Counted from the stretch's first letter, positions 1 through 6,230 are shown. The stretch is 7,941 bases of DNA from Oscillospiraceae bacterium (GCA_017936205.1 JAGBGB010000148.1:1-7941); one strand, 5' to 3'. Notes: generated by a model not told the origin, from the sequence alone. Numbers and translations: made by a program.

Positions 1-5
1 CATCT

Positions 6-30
6 TTGGCTCCCACAGAGTGGGAGCCAA
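6..30. repeat. Perfect inverted repeat / hairpin, possible terminator
   Basis: An 11-bp perfect stem (6-16 pairing with 20-30) closes a 3-nt loop (AGA). The stem is strong and GC-rich. Neither strand has a convincing T-run directly after the stem: GGGTAC follows on the plus strand and AGATG on the minus strand. It could be the terminator of a gene left of the window, a processed RNA end, or an isolated palindrome. The hairpin itself is certain and its role is not. Confidence 0.45.
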
Positions 31-63
31 GGGTACAACGGAGGATTGGGGACTTGTGAGGTA

Positions 64-268
64 AATTCCAATTTATCGCACCATTCGTAGGGGTGCGCAT
101 TGCGCGTCCGACAACCGCCAAGAATTGGTGGTTGTGAAAAATGTTTCGATTTTTTGGGAAATACATTATTTTCGGTGGTTTATGTGTTCATGCCGTTCCG
201 TCATGAACCGGACGCGCAATGCGCGCCCCTACGAAGGGGTAAATCAAACTGTTCGACAAATCGGAATT
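64..268. repeat. Composite inverted-repeat element, MITE-like, non-coding
   Basis: This intergenic block of about 205 bp is built from nested inverted repeats. The outer arms 64-78 and 254-268 match at 13 of 15 positions (AATTCC-rATTTrTCG). The inner arms 84-110 and 209-235 match at 26 of 27; their core is CGTAGGGG-yGCGCATTGCGCGTCCG, and each core holds its own small GCGC-rich palindrome. Just inside the arms lie two further hairpins: 111-135 (10-bp stem with one G-T pair, 5-nt loop) and 186-208 (7-bp stem, 9-nt loop). The whole could fold into one long imperfect hairpin or cruciform. No credible reading frame with a start signal lies inside. The shape suits a miniature inverted-repeat transposable element or a dispersed intergenic palindrome. 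I found no clear target-site duplication, so mobility is inferred and unproven. Confidence 0.6.
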
Positions 269-293
269 CGGTGATCTTTGGGGTGCTATGGGC

Positions 294-328
294 AAAAATG
301 GACCGACTCACATTGCTGCGAGTCGGTC
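294..328 (-). terminator. Rho-independent terminator of the surface nuclease gene
   Basis: On the minus strand, shortly after the stop codon of the nuclease gene, a perfect 9-bp stem (320-328 pairing with 301-309, GACCGACTC/GAGTCGGTC) with a 10-nt loop is followed by CATTTTTG. GC-rich stem plus T-run is the classic intrinsic terminator. It sits about 20 nt past the stop codon, as expected, and separates the gene from the inverted-repeat element beyond it. Confidence 0.85.
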
Positions 329-348
329 ATAGAATAGAATATCTTCAA

Positions 349-2172
349 TTAGGCTTCCAGGCTCTCTAAGAATCGCATAAGGATGGTGGCGACCTGTGCA
401 CGGGTAGCCTCACCCTGAGGACGGAGGTAGCTGACACCTTGGCTCTTGATGCCGTTGATCAAGCCCTCGGCAACTGCCCACTGCATCGCCGCTGTTGCAT
501 AGCTGCCCACCTGCTGGGCATCGGGGAAGCTGCTCAGCTCCTGCTTGCTGTCAGTGTCGCAGCCCATGTGGTTGGCGAAGCGGTATAGGATAGCTGCGAT
601 CTGCTCACGGGTGATCACTCTGTCCGGTGCGAAGCTGCCCTTGCCCACACCGTTGACGATGCCCTGATGTGCAGCCCAAGCCACTGCATCACTGTACCAA
701 ACACCGTCCTTCACATCCGTGAAGGCGTTCTCGCCCTCCTTAGGCTCGTCCAGATACCGCCACAGCACTGTTACCAGCATAGCACGGTTCATAGAACGGT
801 CGGGAGCGAAGGTTGTCTCGGTGATACCCTTGAACAGCTGATTCTCTACAGCATAGTCAATGCCCTCATGTGCCCAGTGACCCGCTGCAGGAGCATCCGT
901 GAAGGAATCGCTGGGGCAATCCTCCCCACCGTCACAGATCTTGGGGATCACTGCAGTTTTGGCAGCACCGCAGCGGGTACAGCTGTAGGACATCATTCCA
1001 CTCATGGTGGTTGTGGGCTCAAGAACGACTGTTCCCTGTCCCCAAATATGTCCCGCGGCAGGAAGGATCAGATCTGTTCTCTTAACCTCATCCTCAAAGC
1101 TGCCGTCCAAAGTCAGGCTTGCACAGTCATCGCAGTTGTAGTAAGCCTTGACTCCCTCATCATAGCAGCCTGCAGGAACCTCAGGATGCCAGGTCACATT
1201 CAGATGCTCACAAACCGCCGGGTCTACAATGGCAGCCTTCCGTCCGAAGAGCAGCCATGCAAATTCAGGGTAATCAATAAAAATATTACGGTTGCCCTGT
1301 ACAGACTGGGTAGCATCGTTGCGGCTCATTTCCCAGGTATCTACAGGATCCTCCTCGCACCACTGCAGCAGGGTGTCCAGATCATTCATCACACGCAGGC
1401 CATTGTTCTTGTTGTCATTGGGACCGATCTTTGCATCGGGATCGTTCTCGAAGAGGTTCTTCTCTCCCCAACGGACATAGACATAGAGCAGCACACGAGC
1501 AACATCACCCTTGATGTTATCGTTGACCTCTACCATGCCCAGATCTTCTCCACACTTGCTTTCCTCGGGAGTATTCTCGGTATAGTCACCCTTGAACCAG
1601 AGGACGGTATTGCCGCCGTAGTCCTTGGTGTCGTAGCCACTGAGCAGCTCACGGACATTGCCGAACATATAGTTCAGGCGAGCGGTGTTGACGGAGCTGT
1701 TGGTAGGCCGCAGATGGTGCAGGTCACAGCCACCATCCTGCTGCAGGAAGGAGGCACGGGACTTGGGCCACACATGCTCACGGTTATAGCTGCCGGAGAC
1801 CTGGTCGGAGTAGAACAGCACTGCATTATTGGAATTGTTGCTGCAGTCCGTATCCTTCCAGTAGCTTGTCAGGGAGTTATAGCTGACAGACTTGGTCATA
1901 GTCTTGGTCATGAGCTCCTGCAGTGCCTTGAACAGCTCAGAATTCACTGCCTTCAGGCAGCTCCCGCTGATCTCTCCCTCATAGGACACATAGGTATCGT
2001 AATCGAAGCCATTTGCCTCATAATAGGCAACAGCCTGATTGGACAGCTCCTCACAGAGCTCATGGCGCTTTCCGGTGTTCCGCTGAGCAGCATAGCTCAA
2101 CAGCACCAGATTGCTCAGCAGCATTGCCAGGATCAGCAAAGCACTGAGTACACGATGGAATGTTTGCTTCAT
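349..2172 (-). CDS. Secreted endonuclease I-family nuclease with C-terminal SLH surface anchor
   Basis: A 607-residue exported protein. Residues 1-29 are a Sec signal peptide: K/R near the start, a long Leu/Ile/Ala core, then a probable cut after SYAA. Residues about 40-310 match the endonuclease I family (PF04231; relatives are periplasmic EndA and Bacillus extracellular RNase YurI/BsnA). They carry the REHVWPKS motif (131-138, probable catalytic His133), then CDLHHLRPTNSSVN (149-162), NYMFGN (167-172), WEMSRND (280-286) and the RNIFIDYPEFA end motif (295-305). Residues about 321-410 hold two Cys-rich modules with C-x-H and C-x2-C pairs, probably zinc-binding or disulfide-linked linkers. Residues about 423-603 are three SLH repeats (FTDAPAAGHW, FTDVKDGVWY and FPDAQQ starts; NRAM, TREQ and TRAQ motifs), which bind secondary cell-wall polymer. 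It probably degrades extracellular DNA and/or RNA at the cell surface for nucleotide scavenging; nucleic-acid preference cannot be read from sequence. The start at 2172 is preferred over an in-frame ATG at 2208 because it has an SD at 2182-2188, begins directly at the signal peptide, and the upstream ATG lies within the promoter -10. Confidence 0.92.
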   Translation of the reverse strand: MKQTFHRVLSALLILAMLLSNLVLLSYAAQRNTGKRHELCEELSNQAVAYYEANGFDYDTYVSYEGEISGSCLKAVNSELFKALQELMTKTMTKSVSYNSLTSYWKDTDCSNNSNNAVLFYSDQVSGSYNREHVWPKSRASFLQQDGGCDLHHLRPTNSSVNTARLNYMFGNVRELLSGYDTKDYGGNTVLWFKGDYTENTPEESKCGEDLGMVEVNDNIKGDVARVLLYVYVRWGEKNLFENDPDAKIGPNDNKNNGLRVMNDLDTLLQWCEEDPVDTWEMSRNDATQSVQGNRNIFIDYPEFAWLLFGRKAAIVDPAVCEHLNVTWHPEVPAGCYDEGVKAYYNCDDCASLTLDGSFEDEVKRTDLILPAAGHIWGQGTVVLEPTTTMSGMMSYSCTRCGAAKTAVIPKICDGGEDCPSDSFTDAPAAGHWAHEGIDYAVENQLFKGITETTFAPDRSMNRAMLVTVLWRYLDEPKEGENAFTDVKDGVWYSDAVAWAAHQGIVNGVGKGSFAPDRVITREQIAAILYRFANHMGCDTDSKQELSSFPDAQQVGSYATAAMQWAVAEGLINGIKSQGVSYLRPQGEATRAQVATILMRFLESLEA

Positions 2173-2181
2173 AGTATCTTT

Positions 2182-2188
2182 CTCCTTT
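2182..2188 (-). promoter_or_regulatory. Ribosome binding site that sets the nuclease start
   Basis: AAAGGAG on the minus strand lies 9 nt before the ATG at 2172. The alternative in-frame ATG at 2208 has no SD, so this site fixes the start and shortens the protein by 12 residues. Confidence 0.85.
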
Positions 2189-2203
2189 GTCGTAAGTCCT
2201 TTT

Positions 2204-2232
2204 ATCATATCACATTTGTTTCATTTTAGAAA
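2204..2232 (-). promoter_or_regulatory. Sigma-A-like extended -10 promoter of the nuclease gene
   Basis: On the minus strand a TATGAT -10 box (2204-2209) is preceded by TGA, giving an extended -10 (TGnTATGAT). A weak -35, TTTCTA (2227-2232), lies 17 bp upstream. It sits 32 bp before the start codon, in the 79-bp gap after the lipoprotein gene. The nuclease can therefore be transcribed on its own, although no terminator separates it from the lipoprotein gene and read-through is also possible. Confidence 0.6.
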
Positions 2233-2251
2233 GCCCTTACTTCCTAATTTT

Positions 2252-3139
2252 TTAGTTCTCTTCTTGGGGCAGCTTATAGGGCATAGGCTGCCCTGCCTCG
2301 ATCAGTGGCAGATACCAGCTGTCATAGTGATAGGGCTTCTGCTGCGCATCGGACCAGTCCTGACCCCAGGGACGGAGGTAGGCTGTATAGCGGAAGCTGC
2401 CCTGCTCCATTTGACCTCCACCGGAAATCACCATCATATTCTCCATTCCATGGCTGTTGGGATCAATGATCCAGTCCCCTTCTCCCAGAGGCACTACACC
2501 GAAGTAGCCCTCCAAGGAAACCGCCTGTCCCTGCTCATTCAGGTAGAAGCTCACCTCGCCCAGAGGCTCCTGTTGGGAGCAATCCTGATCCCACAGCACC
2601 ATCTGACCACGATCATTGCTGCTCATGGTAACGGAAGCACACATATCCCACCAGCTTCCTGTTACACCCTCGAAGCTGCCGCTTCCCTCGTCCACGACCC
2701 ACCAACCGTACCAGCTTCCGTCCCAGCGGAGCTGTTCCTCTGTCAGATCCCCTTGATCAAGGTCTCCGCTGCCGGGAACATAGTCCCCATCATATTCGAA
2801 TATCAACTCCATATCCATATCCAGATAGTTCAGGCGGATCACTCCGTCTTCCAGAGTTCCCTCGCTTTCCACATCCTGCAGCTCCATGTAGAAGGTGCTT
2901 CCCTTCATGCCCCATTGAATGTCATACACATTCCCTGCAAGACTCATCGTTCCCTTGCCTTCCTCCCCCAGCTGCAGATAGTTCTCCCCATTATAAACCC
3001 CGGTCATTGGGATCTCATAGCCCTCGGCAAGGATGCCGGTTCCCTCGTAAAAGCCATACATGGCAGGGTCATAGGGATCGTAGCCGCAGGCAGACAGCAG
3101 CAGAGCCGATATCAGAAGAAGGGCAAACAGACGCTTCAT
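2252..3139 (-). CDS. Uncharacterised exported lipoprotein
   Basis: A 295-residue protein with a type II signal peptide: MKR, a Leu/Ala core and the lipobox LLSAC with Cys18 as the lipidated residue, so it should be anchored outside the cytoplasmic membrane. After a short Tyr/Pro/Asp-rich linker, residues about 45-120 look like a small beta-rich module (GVYNGENYLQLGEEGKGTM, then DIQWG, FYMEL and LEDGVIRLNY), a pattern common in clostridial lipoproteins. Residues about 138-290 form a second segment very rich in Trp, Gly, Asp and Tyr (WDGSWYGWW at 139-147, GSWWDMC at 161-167, VLWDQD at 181-186). It has no enzyme motif that I recognise, and the protein is strongly acidic. I cannot assign a function; a beta-barrel or lipocalin-like ligand- or wall-binding role is only a guess. 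The start at 3139 is chosen over 3169 because it has an SD, begins at the signal peptide, and the upstream ATG falls inside the promoter -10. Confidence 0.82.
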   Translation of the reverse strand: MKRLFALLLISALLLSACGYDPYDPAMYGFYEGTGILAEGYEIPMTGVYNGENYLQLGEEGKGTMSLAGNVYDIQWGMKGSTFYMELQDVESEGTLEDGVIRLNYLDMDMELIFEYDGDYVPGSGDLDQGDLTEEQLRWDGSWYGWWVVDEGSGSFEGVTGSWWDMCASVTMSSNDRGQMVLWDQDCSQQEPLGEVSFYLNEQGQAVSLEGYFGVVPLGEGDWIIDPNSHGMENMMVISGGGQMEQGSFRYTAYLRPWGQDWSDAQQKPYHYDSWYLPLIEAGQPMPYKLPQEEN

Positions 3140-3147
3140 ACTCAAGT

Positions 3148-3154
3148 CTCCTTT
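3148..3154 (-). promoter_or_regulatory. Ribosome binding site that sets the lipoprotein start
   Basis: AAAGGAG on the minus strand, 8 nt before the ATG at 3139. The in-frame ATG at 3169 has no SD and lies within the predicted promoter, so this site decides the start. Confidence 0.82.
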
Positions 3155-3167
3155 TCTTATTTTCTCC

Positions 3168-3196
3168 ATTTTACACAGTTTTTAGGGAAATGGCAA
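3168..3196 (-). promoter_or_regulatory. Sigma-A-like promoter of the lipoprotein gene
   Basis: Minus strand: -35 TTGCCA (3191-3196, 5 of 6 to consensus), a 17-bp spacer, then -10 TAAAAT (3168-3173, 5 of 6). Transcription would start near 3161, giving a 5' leader of about 20 nt that just holds the SD. Confidence 0.7.
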
Positions 3197-3202
3197 GTGC
3201 CA
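3191..3202. promoter_or_regulatory. Short palindrome over the lipoprotein -35, possible operator
   Basis: TGGCA-AG-TGCCA is a perfect 5-bp inverted repeat with a 2-nt centre that covers the -35 box of the minus-strand promoter. The position would suit a repressor site. It is short, so chance is a real alternative, and no regulator gene is in the window. Confidence 0.25.
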
Positions 3203-3258
3203 GGAGCTTGCAATCTATCATGTAATATTTCTATTCACATATTTTTTGTGTCATTTTC

Positions 3259-3286
3259 TTGACTTTCAGCAAAAATGCAGTATGAT
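3259..3286 (+). promoter_or_regulatory. Sigma-A-like promoter of the ptb-buk-vor operon
   Basis: -35 TTGACT (3259-3264, 5 of 6), a 16-bp spacer, then -10 TATGAT (3281-3286, 5 of 6), with AT-rich DNA upstream. Transcription would start near 3293, leaving a leader of about 55 nt before ptb. I see no attenuator or riboswitch in that leader. It is the only strong promoter found upstream of the operon and fires away from the lipoprotein promoter about 60 bp to its left. Confidence 0.75.
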
Positions 3287-3331
3287 AATATGTAGAATCC
3301 TCATAGTATCGACACCATGTAAAACAAACTG

Positions 3332-3339
3332 AAAGGGAG
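3332..3339 (+). promoter_or_regulatory. Ribosome binding site of ptb
   Basis: AAAGGGAG, a one-base variant of the ideal SD, 8 nt before the ATG at 3348. Confidence 0.7.
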
Positions 3340-3347
3340 CCCACACT

Positions 3348-4253
3348 ATGATTCATTCTTTAGATGCTTTGAAAGCCGCATCTGATACTATCCATACCAT
3401 CGCCGTAGCAGTTGCACAGGACGACGAGGTTCTGTGTGCTGTAGAAGAAGCCCGTCAATTGGGCTTGACCACCGCCATTTTAGTAGGTGATGAGGAAAAG
3501 ATCCGTCAGGTAGCCGAAGGCTGCTCCATTCCCATAGAGAAATATGAGATCGTCCATGTGCCCGACCCCGTGGAGGCCTGTAAGACTGCCGTCACCTTGG
3601 TTCGGGAGGGCAGAGCAGATGTACTGATGAAGGGACTGGTTGACACCGCCGTAGTTATGAAGGAAGTCCTTCAGGGCGGTACCGGACTGCGTACGGGCAG
3701 GCTGCTGTCCCATGTAGCTGTATTTGAAGTCCCCGGCTTCGACAGATTGTTCTATCTCACCGATGCCGCCATGAATATTGCCCCCACCTTGGAGGAGAAG
3801 AAGCATATTATCCTCAATGCCGTTGAGGTTGCCCATGCCTTGGGGAACCCCGACCCCATTGTGTGCTGTGTCTGTGCCGTTGAGAAGGTCAAGGCAAAAA
3901 TGCCTGCCACCATTGAAGCTGCCGCCTTAGCAGAAGCCGATCTCCCCGGCTGTCAGGTCATAGGACCTCTGGCTCTGGACAACGCTATTTCTGCAGAGGC
4001 TGCCCGACGGAAGGGCATTTCCGATCCCCGTGCAGGTCGTGGGGACATTCTCCTAATGCCGGATATCGAAGCCGGAAATGTAATGTACAAAGCGCTTGTG
4101 TTCCTCGGCAAGGCTCGCAATGCAGGCATCGTGGTAGGTGCAAAGGCACCCATTATTATGACTTCCCGTGCAGACAGCCACAAGAGCAAGCTGTATTCCA
4201 TCATATTAGCACTCCAAGTAGCAGCCTATCAGTCTAAGGAGAACAAAGCATGA
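3348..4253 (+). CDS. ptb: Phosphate butyryltransferase (phosphate acyltransferase)
   Basis: A cytoplasmic enzyme of 301 residues, the usual length for Ptb, in the PTA_PTB family (PF01515, EC 2.3.1.19). It converts butyryl-CoA or branched acyl-CoA plus phosphate to the acyl phosphate plus CoA. Family signatures are visible: DVLMKG (91-96), GTGLRTGRLLSHV (111-123), FYLTDAAMNIAP (135-146), MPDIEAGN (237-244) and the C-terminal GAKAPIIMTSRADS (264-277). There is no extra N-terminal hydratase domain, so it is the stand-alone form and not the fused enoyl-CoA hydratase/phosphate acetyltransferase. It is the first gene after the operon promoter and overlaps buk by 4 nt (ATGA), so the two are translationally coupled. 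Because a 2-oxoacid:ferredoxin oxidoreductase follows, isobutyryl-, isovaleryl- or 2-methylbutyryl-CoA are likelier natural substrates than butyryl-CoA. Acyl-chain preference cannot be read from the sequence. Confidence 0.92.
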   Translation: MIHSLDALKAASDTIHTIAVAVAQDDEVLCAVEEARQLGLTTAILVGDEEKIRQVAEGCSIPIEKYEIVHVPDPVEACKTAVTLVREGRADVLMKGLVDTAVVMKEVLQGGTGLRTGRLLSHVAVFEVPGFDRLFYLTDAAMNIAPTLEEKKHIILNAVEVAHALGNPDPIVCCVCAVEKVKAKMPATIEAAALAEADLPGCQVIGPLALDNAISAEAARRKGISDPRAGRGDILLMPDIEAGNVMYKALVFLGKARNAGIVVGAKAPIIMTSRADSHKSKLYSIILALQVAAYQSKENKA

Positions 4254-5329
4254 GGGATTTTAGAGTATTGACCATGAACTTCGGCTCTACCTCCACCAAG
4301 GTAGCCGCATATGAGGGAGACAGCTGTCTGTGTGTGAAGGTGTTCCAGCATGATCCCAAGGATATGGCTGGCTTCCACACCATGGAAGAGAATGCTGCCT
4401 TCCGCAAGCCCCTGATCCTGTCCTATATTGAGGAACAGGGCTTCACCTTAGAGGACTTCGACGCCATTGTAGGCAGAGGAGGACTGGTTCGTCCCCTCCA
4501 GGGCGGCACCTATGCCGTCAACGAAGCCATGCTGGAGGATCTGCGCAGCTGTGCCTATGGCAAGCATGTATGTAATTTAGGTGGCATTCTTGCCTCCGAG
4601 CTGGCAGAGGGCCCGGGGATTCCTGCCTTTGTGGTAGATCCCCCGGTCATTGATGAGATGTCCAAGGTTGCTAAGCTCTCCGGACATCCCGACTATCCCC
4701 GCCGTCCCCTGTTCCATGCCCTGAATCAGAAGGCAATTGCAAAACGCTTTGCAGAAGAGATCGACATTCCCTACGATTCTCTCCGCCTCATCGTCTGCCA
4801 CATGGGCGGCGGCATTACCGTCGGCGCCCATCGGAACGGCAAGATCATCGATGTGAATAACGGCTTGGAGGGAGAAGGGGCCTTTACCGCAGAACGCCCC
4901 GGCACTCTGCCTGTATTGGATGTGCTGCGGATCGCCTTCAGCGGCAAATACGGCACCACTTATGAGGAGCTTCGCCACCATTTCAGCTTCGACTGCGGCT
5001 TGCAGGGCTACACCGGAACCAACAACGGTAAAGAAGTCAGTGAGCGGATCAAGAACGGTGACTCCAAAGCCGAGCTTGCCTTCCGTGCTATGGCATATCA
5101 GGTTTCCAAGGAGATCGGAGCCATGGCACCGGTACTGCAGGGCAAGATCGACGCCATCCTGCTGACAGGTGGCTTCGCCCACAGCAAGCTGCTGATGCAC
5201 TGGATCGAGGAAAATGTCCACTTCCTTGCTCCCGTCTATATTTACCCCGGAGAGGACGAGATGCTGTCTATGGCACAGGGAGCCATCCGTGTCCTCACCG
5301 GAGAGGAAGAAGTACAGGTATATCGATGA
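4250..5329 (+). CDS. buk: Butyrate kinase (branched-chain fatty acid kinase)
   Basis: Buk (EC 2.7.2.7; acetokinase family, ASKHA fold), 359 residues, the normal size. It transfers phosphate from butyryl or branched acyl phosphate to ADP, making ATP and the free acid. Visible motifs are the N-terminal phosphate-1 loop with Asn10 (NFGSTSTK, 10-17), the VGRGGLVRP segment (74-82), FVVDPP (127-132), CHMGGG (183-188, equivalent to the HLGGG of acetate kinases), the adenosine loop LLTGGFAHS (304-312) and the end motif YPGEDEM (332-338). An SD (AAGGAG, 4236-4241) lies 8 nt before the start inside the ptb 3' end, and the ATGA overlap couples it to ptb. It overlaps the next gene by 4 nt as well. Sequence alone does not separate butyrate from isobutyrate/isovalerate specificity; the neighbouring Vor genes favour branched-chain acids. 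Confidence 0.93.
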   Translation: MRDFRVLTMNFGSTSTKVAAYEGDSCLCVKVFQHDPKDMAGFHTMEENAAFRKPLILSYIEEQGFTLEDFDAIVGRGGLVRPLQGGTYAVNEAMLEDLRSCAYGKHVCNLGGILASELAEGPGIPAFVVDPPVIDEMSKVAKLSGHPDYPRRPLFHALNQKAIAKRFAEEIDIPYDSLRLIVCHMGGGITVGAHRNGKIIDVNNGLEGEGAFTAERPGTLPVLDVLRIAFSGKYGTTYEELRHHFSFDCGLQGYTGTNNGKEVSERIKNGDSKAELAFRAMAYQVSKEIGAMAPVLQGKIDAILLTGGFAHSKLLMHWIEENVHFLAPVYIYPGEDEMLSMAQGAIRVLTGEEEVQVYR

Positions 5330-6027
5330 ACAAACGCATACAAATCATCACCGGTCACTACGGCAGCGGTAAAACCGAATTTGCAGTGAATCTTGCCCTC
5401 CACCTTGCGAGACAGGGAGAGGAGACTGCCCTTGCGGATCTGGATATTGTGAATCCCTATTTCCGTTCCTATGAGCAGGCAGATCGTCTGGAAGCAGCGG
5501 GAGTTCGGGTCATCGTCACCTCCTGCGGAGGGGCGGCAGATATCCCCGCCCTGAATCCTGCAGTGCTGTCAATTTTTGAAGATCGCAGCCTCCGTGGAGT
5601 TCTGGACATCGGCGGAGATCCCATTGGGGCAAGAGTTCTTGCTCGCTTCGCTCCCAAGTTAGCTACAGAGGACTTTGATCTGCTGTTCGTTCTCAATGCC
5701 AACAGACCGGAGACCAACACCGTTGACCGTGCACTGGACTATCTGCAAGGCATCGAGGCTGAATGCCGCCAGAGAGTCACAGGCATCGTGAATAATACTC
5801 ATCTTTGCAGCCAGACCACCCCTGAGGAGATCCTGAAGGGTGCCGCACTGGCAAGTGCCCTGTCTGAGAGGACAGGTCTACCCATAGTCTGTCATGGGGT
5901 TCACAGGCGTTTCCTCCCCCAACTGGAGGGCAGCCTTGCAGAGCCCCTGTTCCCCATGGAGCTCTATATGAAGAAGCCATGGGAAATTAATCGTGAGGAG
6001 GAAGAATTTATATGGCAGGAATCGTAA
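5326..6027 (+). CDS. P-loop (MinD/Mrp/ParA-like) ATPase of unknown role in the vor operon
   Basis: A 233-residue soluble nucleotide-binding protein. Walker A is GHYGSGKT (10-17), followed by a switch-I-like DLDIVNPYFRS (38-48) and a Walker B/switch-II-like LDIGGDPIGA (93-102). The VNNTHL segment (155-160) sits where the base-specificity strand of SIMIBI-class NTPases lies. It lacks the lysine of the deviant ParA Walker A (KGGxGKT) and the CxxC pair of Mrp/Nbp35 iron-sulfur carriers; its four cysteines (67, 147, 161, 189) are scattered. No membrane segment is seen. The gene starts inside the buk stop (ATGA) with only a weak SD (AGGT, 5316-5319), so it is probably translated by coupling, and its 3' end overlaps vorD by 16 nt. 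It is therefore part of the oxidoreductase/kinase operon. A role in cofactor loading, assembly or regulation of the ferredoxin enzyme is conceivable but not shown. Confidence 0.85.
   Translation: MNKRIQIITGHYGSGKTEFAVNLALHLARQGEETALADLDIVNPYFRSYEQADRLEAAGVRVIVTSCGGAADIPALNPAVLSIFEDRSLRGVLDIGGDPIGARVLARFAPKLATEDFDLLFVLNANRPETNTVDRALDYLQGIEAECRQRVTGIVNNTHLCSQTTPEEILKGAALASALSERTGLPIVCHGVHRRFLPQLEGSLAEPLFPMELYMKKPWEINREEEEFIWQES
5996..6001 (+). promoter_or_regulatory. Ribosome binding site of vorD inside the ATPase gene
   Basis: AGGAGG lies 10 nt before the ATG at 6012, within the last codons of the ATPase. It supports this start and shows that the 16-nt overlap is real and not a wrong start choice. 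Confidence 0.8.
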
Positions 6028-6230
6028 CCTTCCGCCGGGACAGATGCAAGGGCTGTGAGCTCTGTGCCTTAGTCTGTCCCAAGAACATCATCGTCATGGA
6101 TGAGACCACCACCAACCGCAAGGGCTATCACCCTGCAGCCATCCGCCCCGAGGATCTTGACAAGTGCATCGGCTGCGGCAGCTGTGCAAAAATGTGTCCC
6201 GATTCCATTATTACGGTGGAACGAGTATAA
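6012..6230 (+). CDS. vorD: 2-oxoacid:ferredoxin oxidoreductase delta subunit, 2x[4Fe-4S] ferredoxin-like
   Basis: A 72-residue iron-sulfur protein with two complete [4Fe-4S] motifs: C12-x2-C15-x2-C18-x3-C22-P and C52-x2-C55-x2-C58-x3-C62-P. The 29-residue spacer between the clusters, containing NRKGYHP (35-41), is typical of the delta/ferredoxin subunits of 2-oxoacid oxidoreductases (VorD/KorD/PorD). In that role it would relay electrons from the TPP-bearing beta subunit to free ferredoxin. It overlaps the ATPase end by 16 nt and is followed 9 nt later by vorB. The D-B-A order matches split-subunit Vor/Kor operons. The symbol rests on this context; KorD of a 2-oxoglutarate enzyme is the main alternative. 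Confidence 0.88.
   Translation: MAGIVTFRRDRCKGCELCALVCPKNIIVMDETTTNRKGYHPAAIRPEDLDKCIGCGSCAKMCPDSIITVERV

Noticed and set aside
64..268. CRISPR array or attachment site in the left intergenic region
   Set aside because: The repeats are inverted, only two copies are present and there are no regular spacers; no integrase or tRNA gene is nearby.
100..369. Plus-strand 89-codon open frame across the repeat element and terminator
   Set aside because: It runs through the inverted-repeat arms and the minus-strand terminator hairpin into the nuclease 3' end; no SD and no protein-like composition.
667..2229. Long plus-strand open frame (520 codons) antisense to the nuclease gene
   Set aside because: It lies opposite a gene with clear signal peptide, nuclease and SLH motifs; its translation shows no recognisable family, and it has neither a convincing SD nor a promoter. 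It is a by-product of the codon use of the real gene.
2209..2251. Terminator between the lipoprotein and nuclease genes
   Set aside because: The gap is AT-rich but holds no GC-rich stem followed by a T-run on the minus strand.
2111..3262. Plus-strand open frame (383 codons) antisense to the lipoprotein gene
   Set aside because: It covers the nuclease start, the lipoprotein gene and its promoter, lacks domain motifs, and has no SD. The minus-strand lipoprotein has lipobox, SD and promoter in register.
3252..3266. Possible CodY box at the ptb promoter
   Set aside because: CodY control of branched-chain amino-acid genes would make sense, but the best alignment to the 15-bp consensus AATTTTCWGAAAATT has 5 mismatches and no dyad symmetry, so it is not above chance.
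4577..5221. Minus-strand 214-codon open frame inside buk
   Set aside because: It is the shadow of a well-supported butyrate kinase; no SD, promoter or family match.
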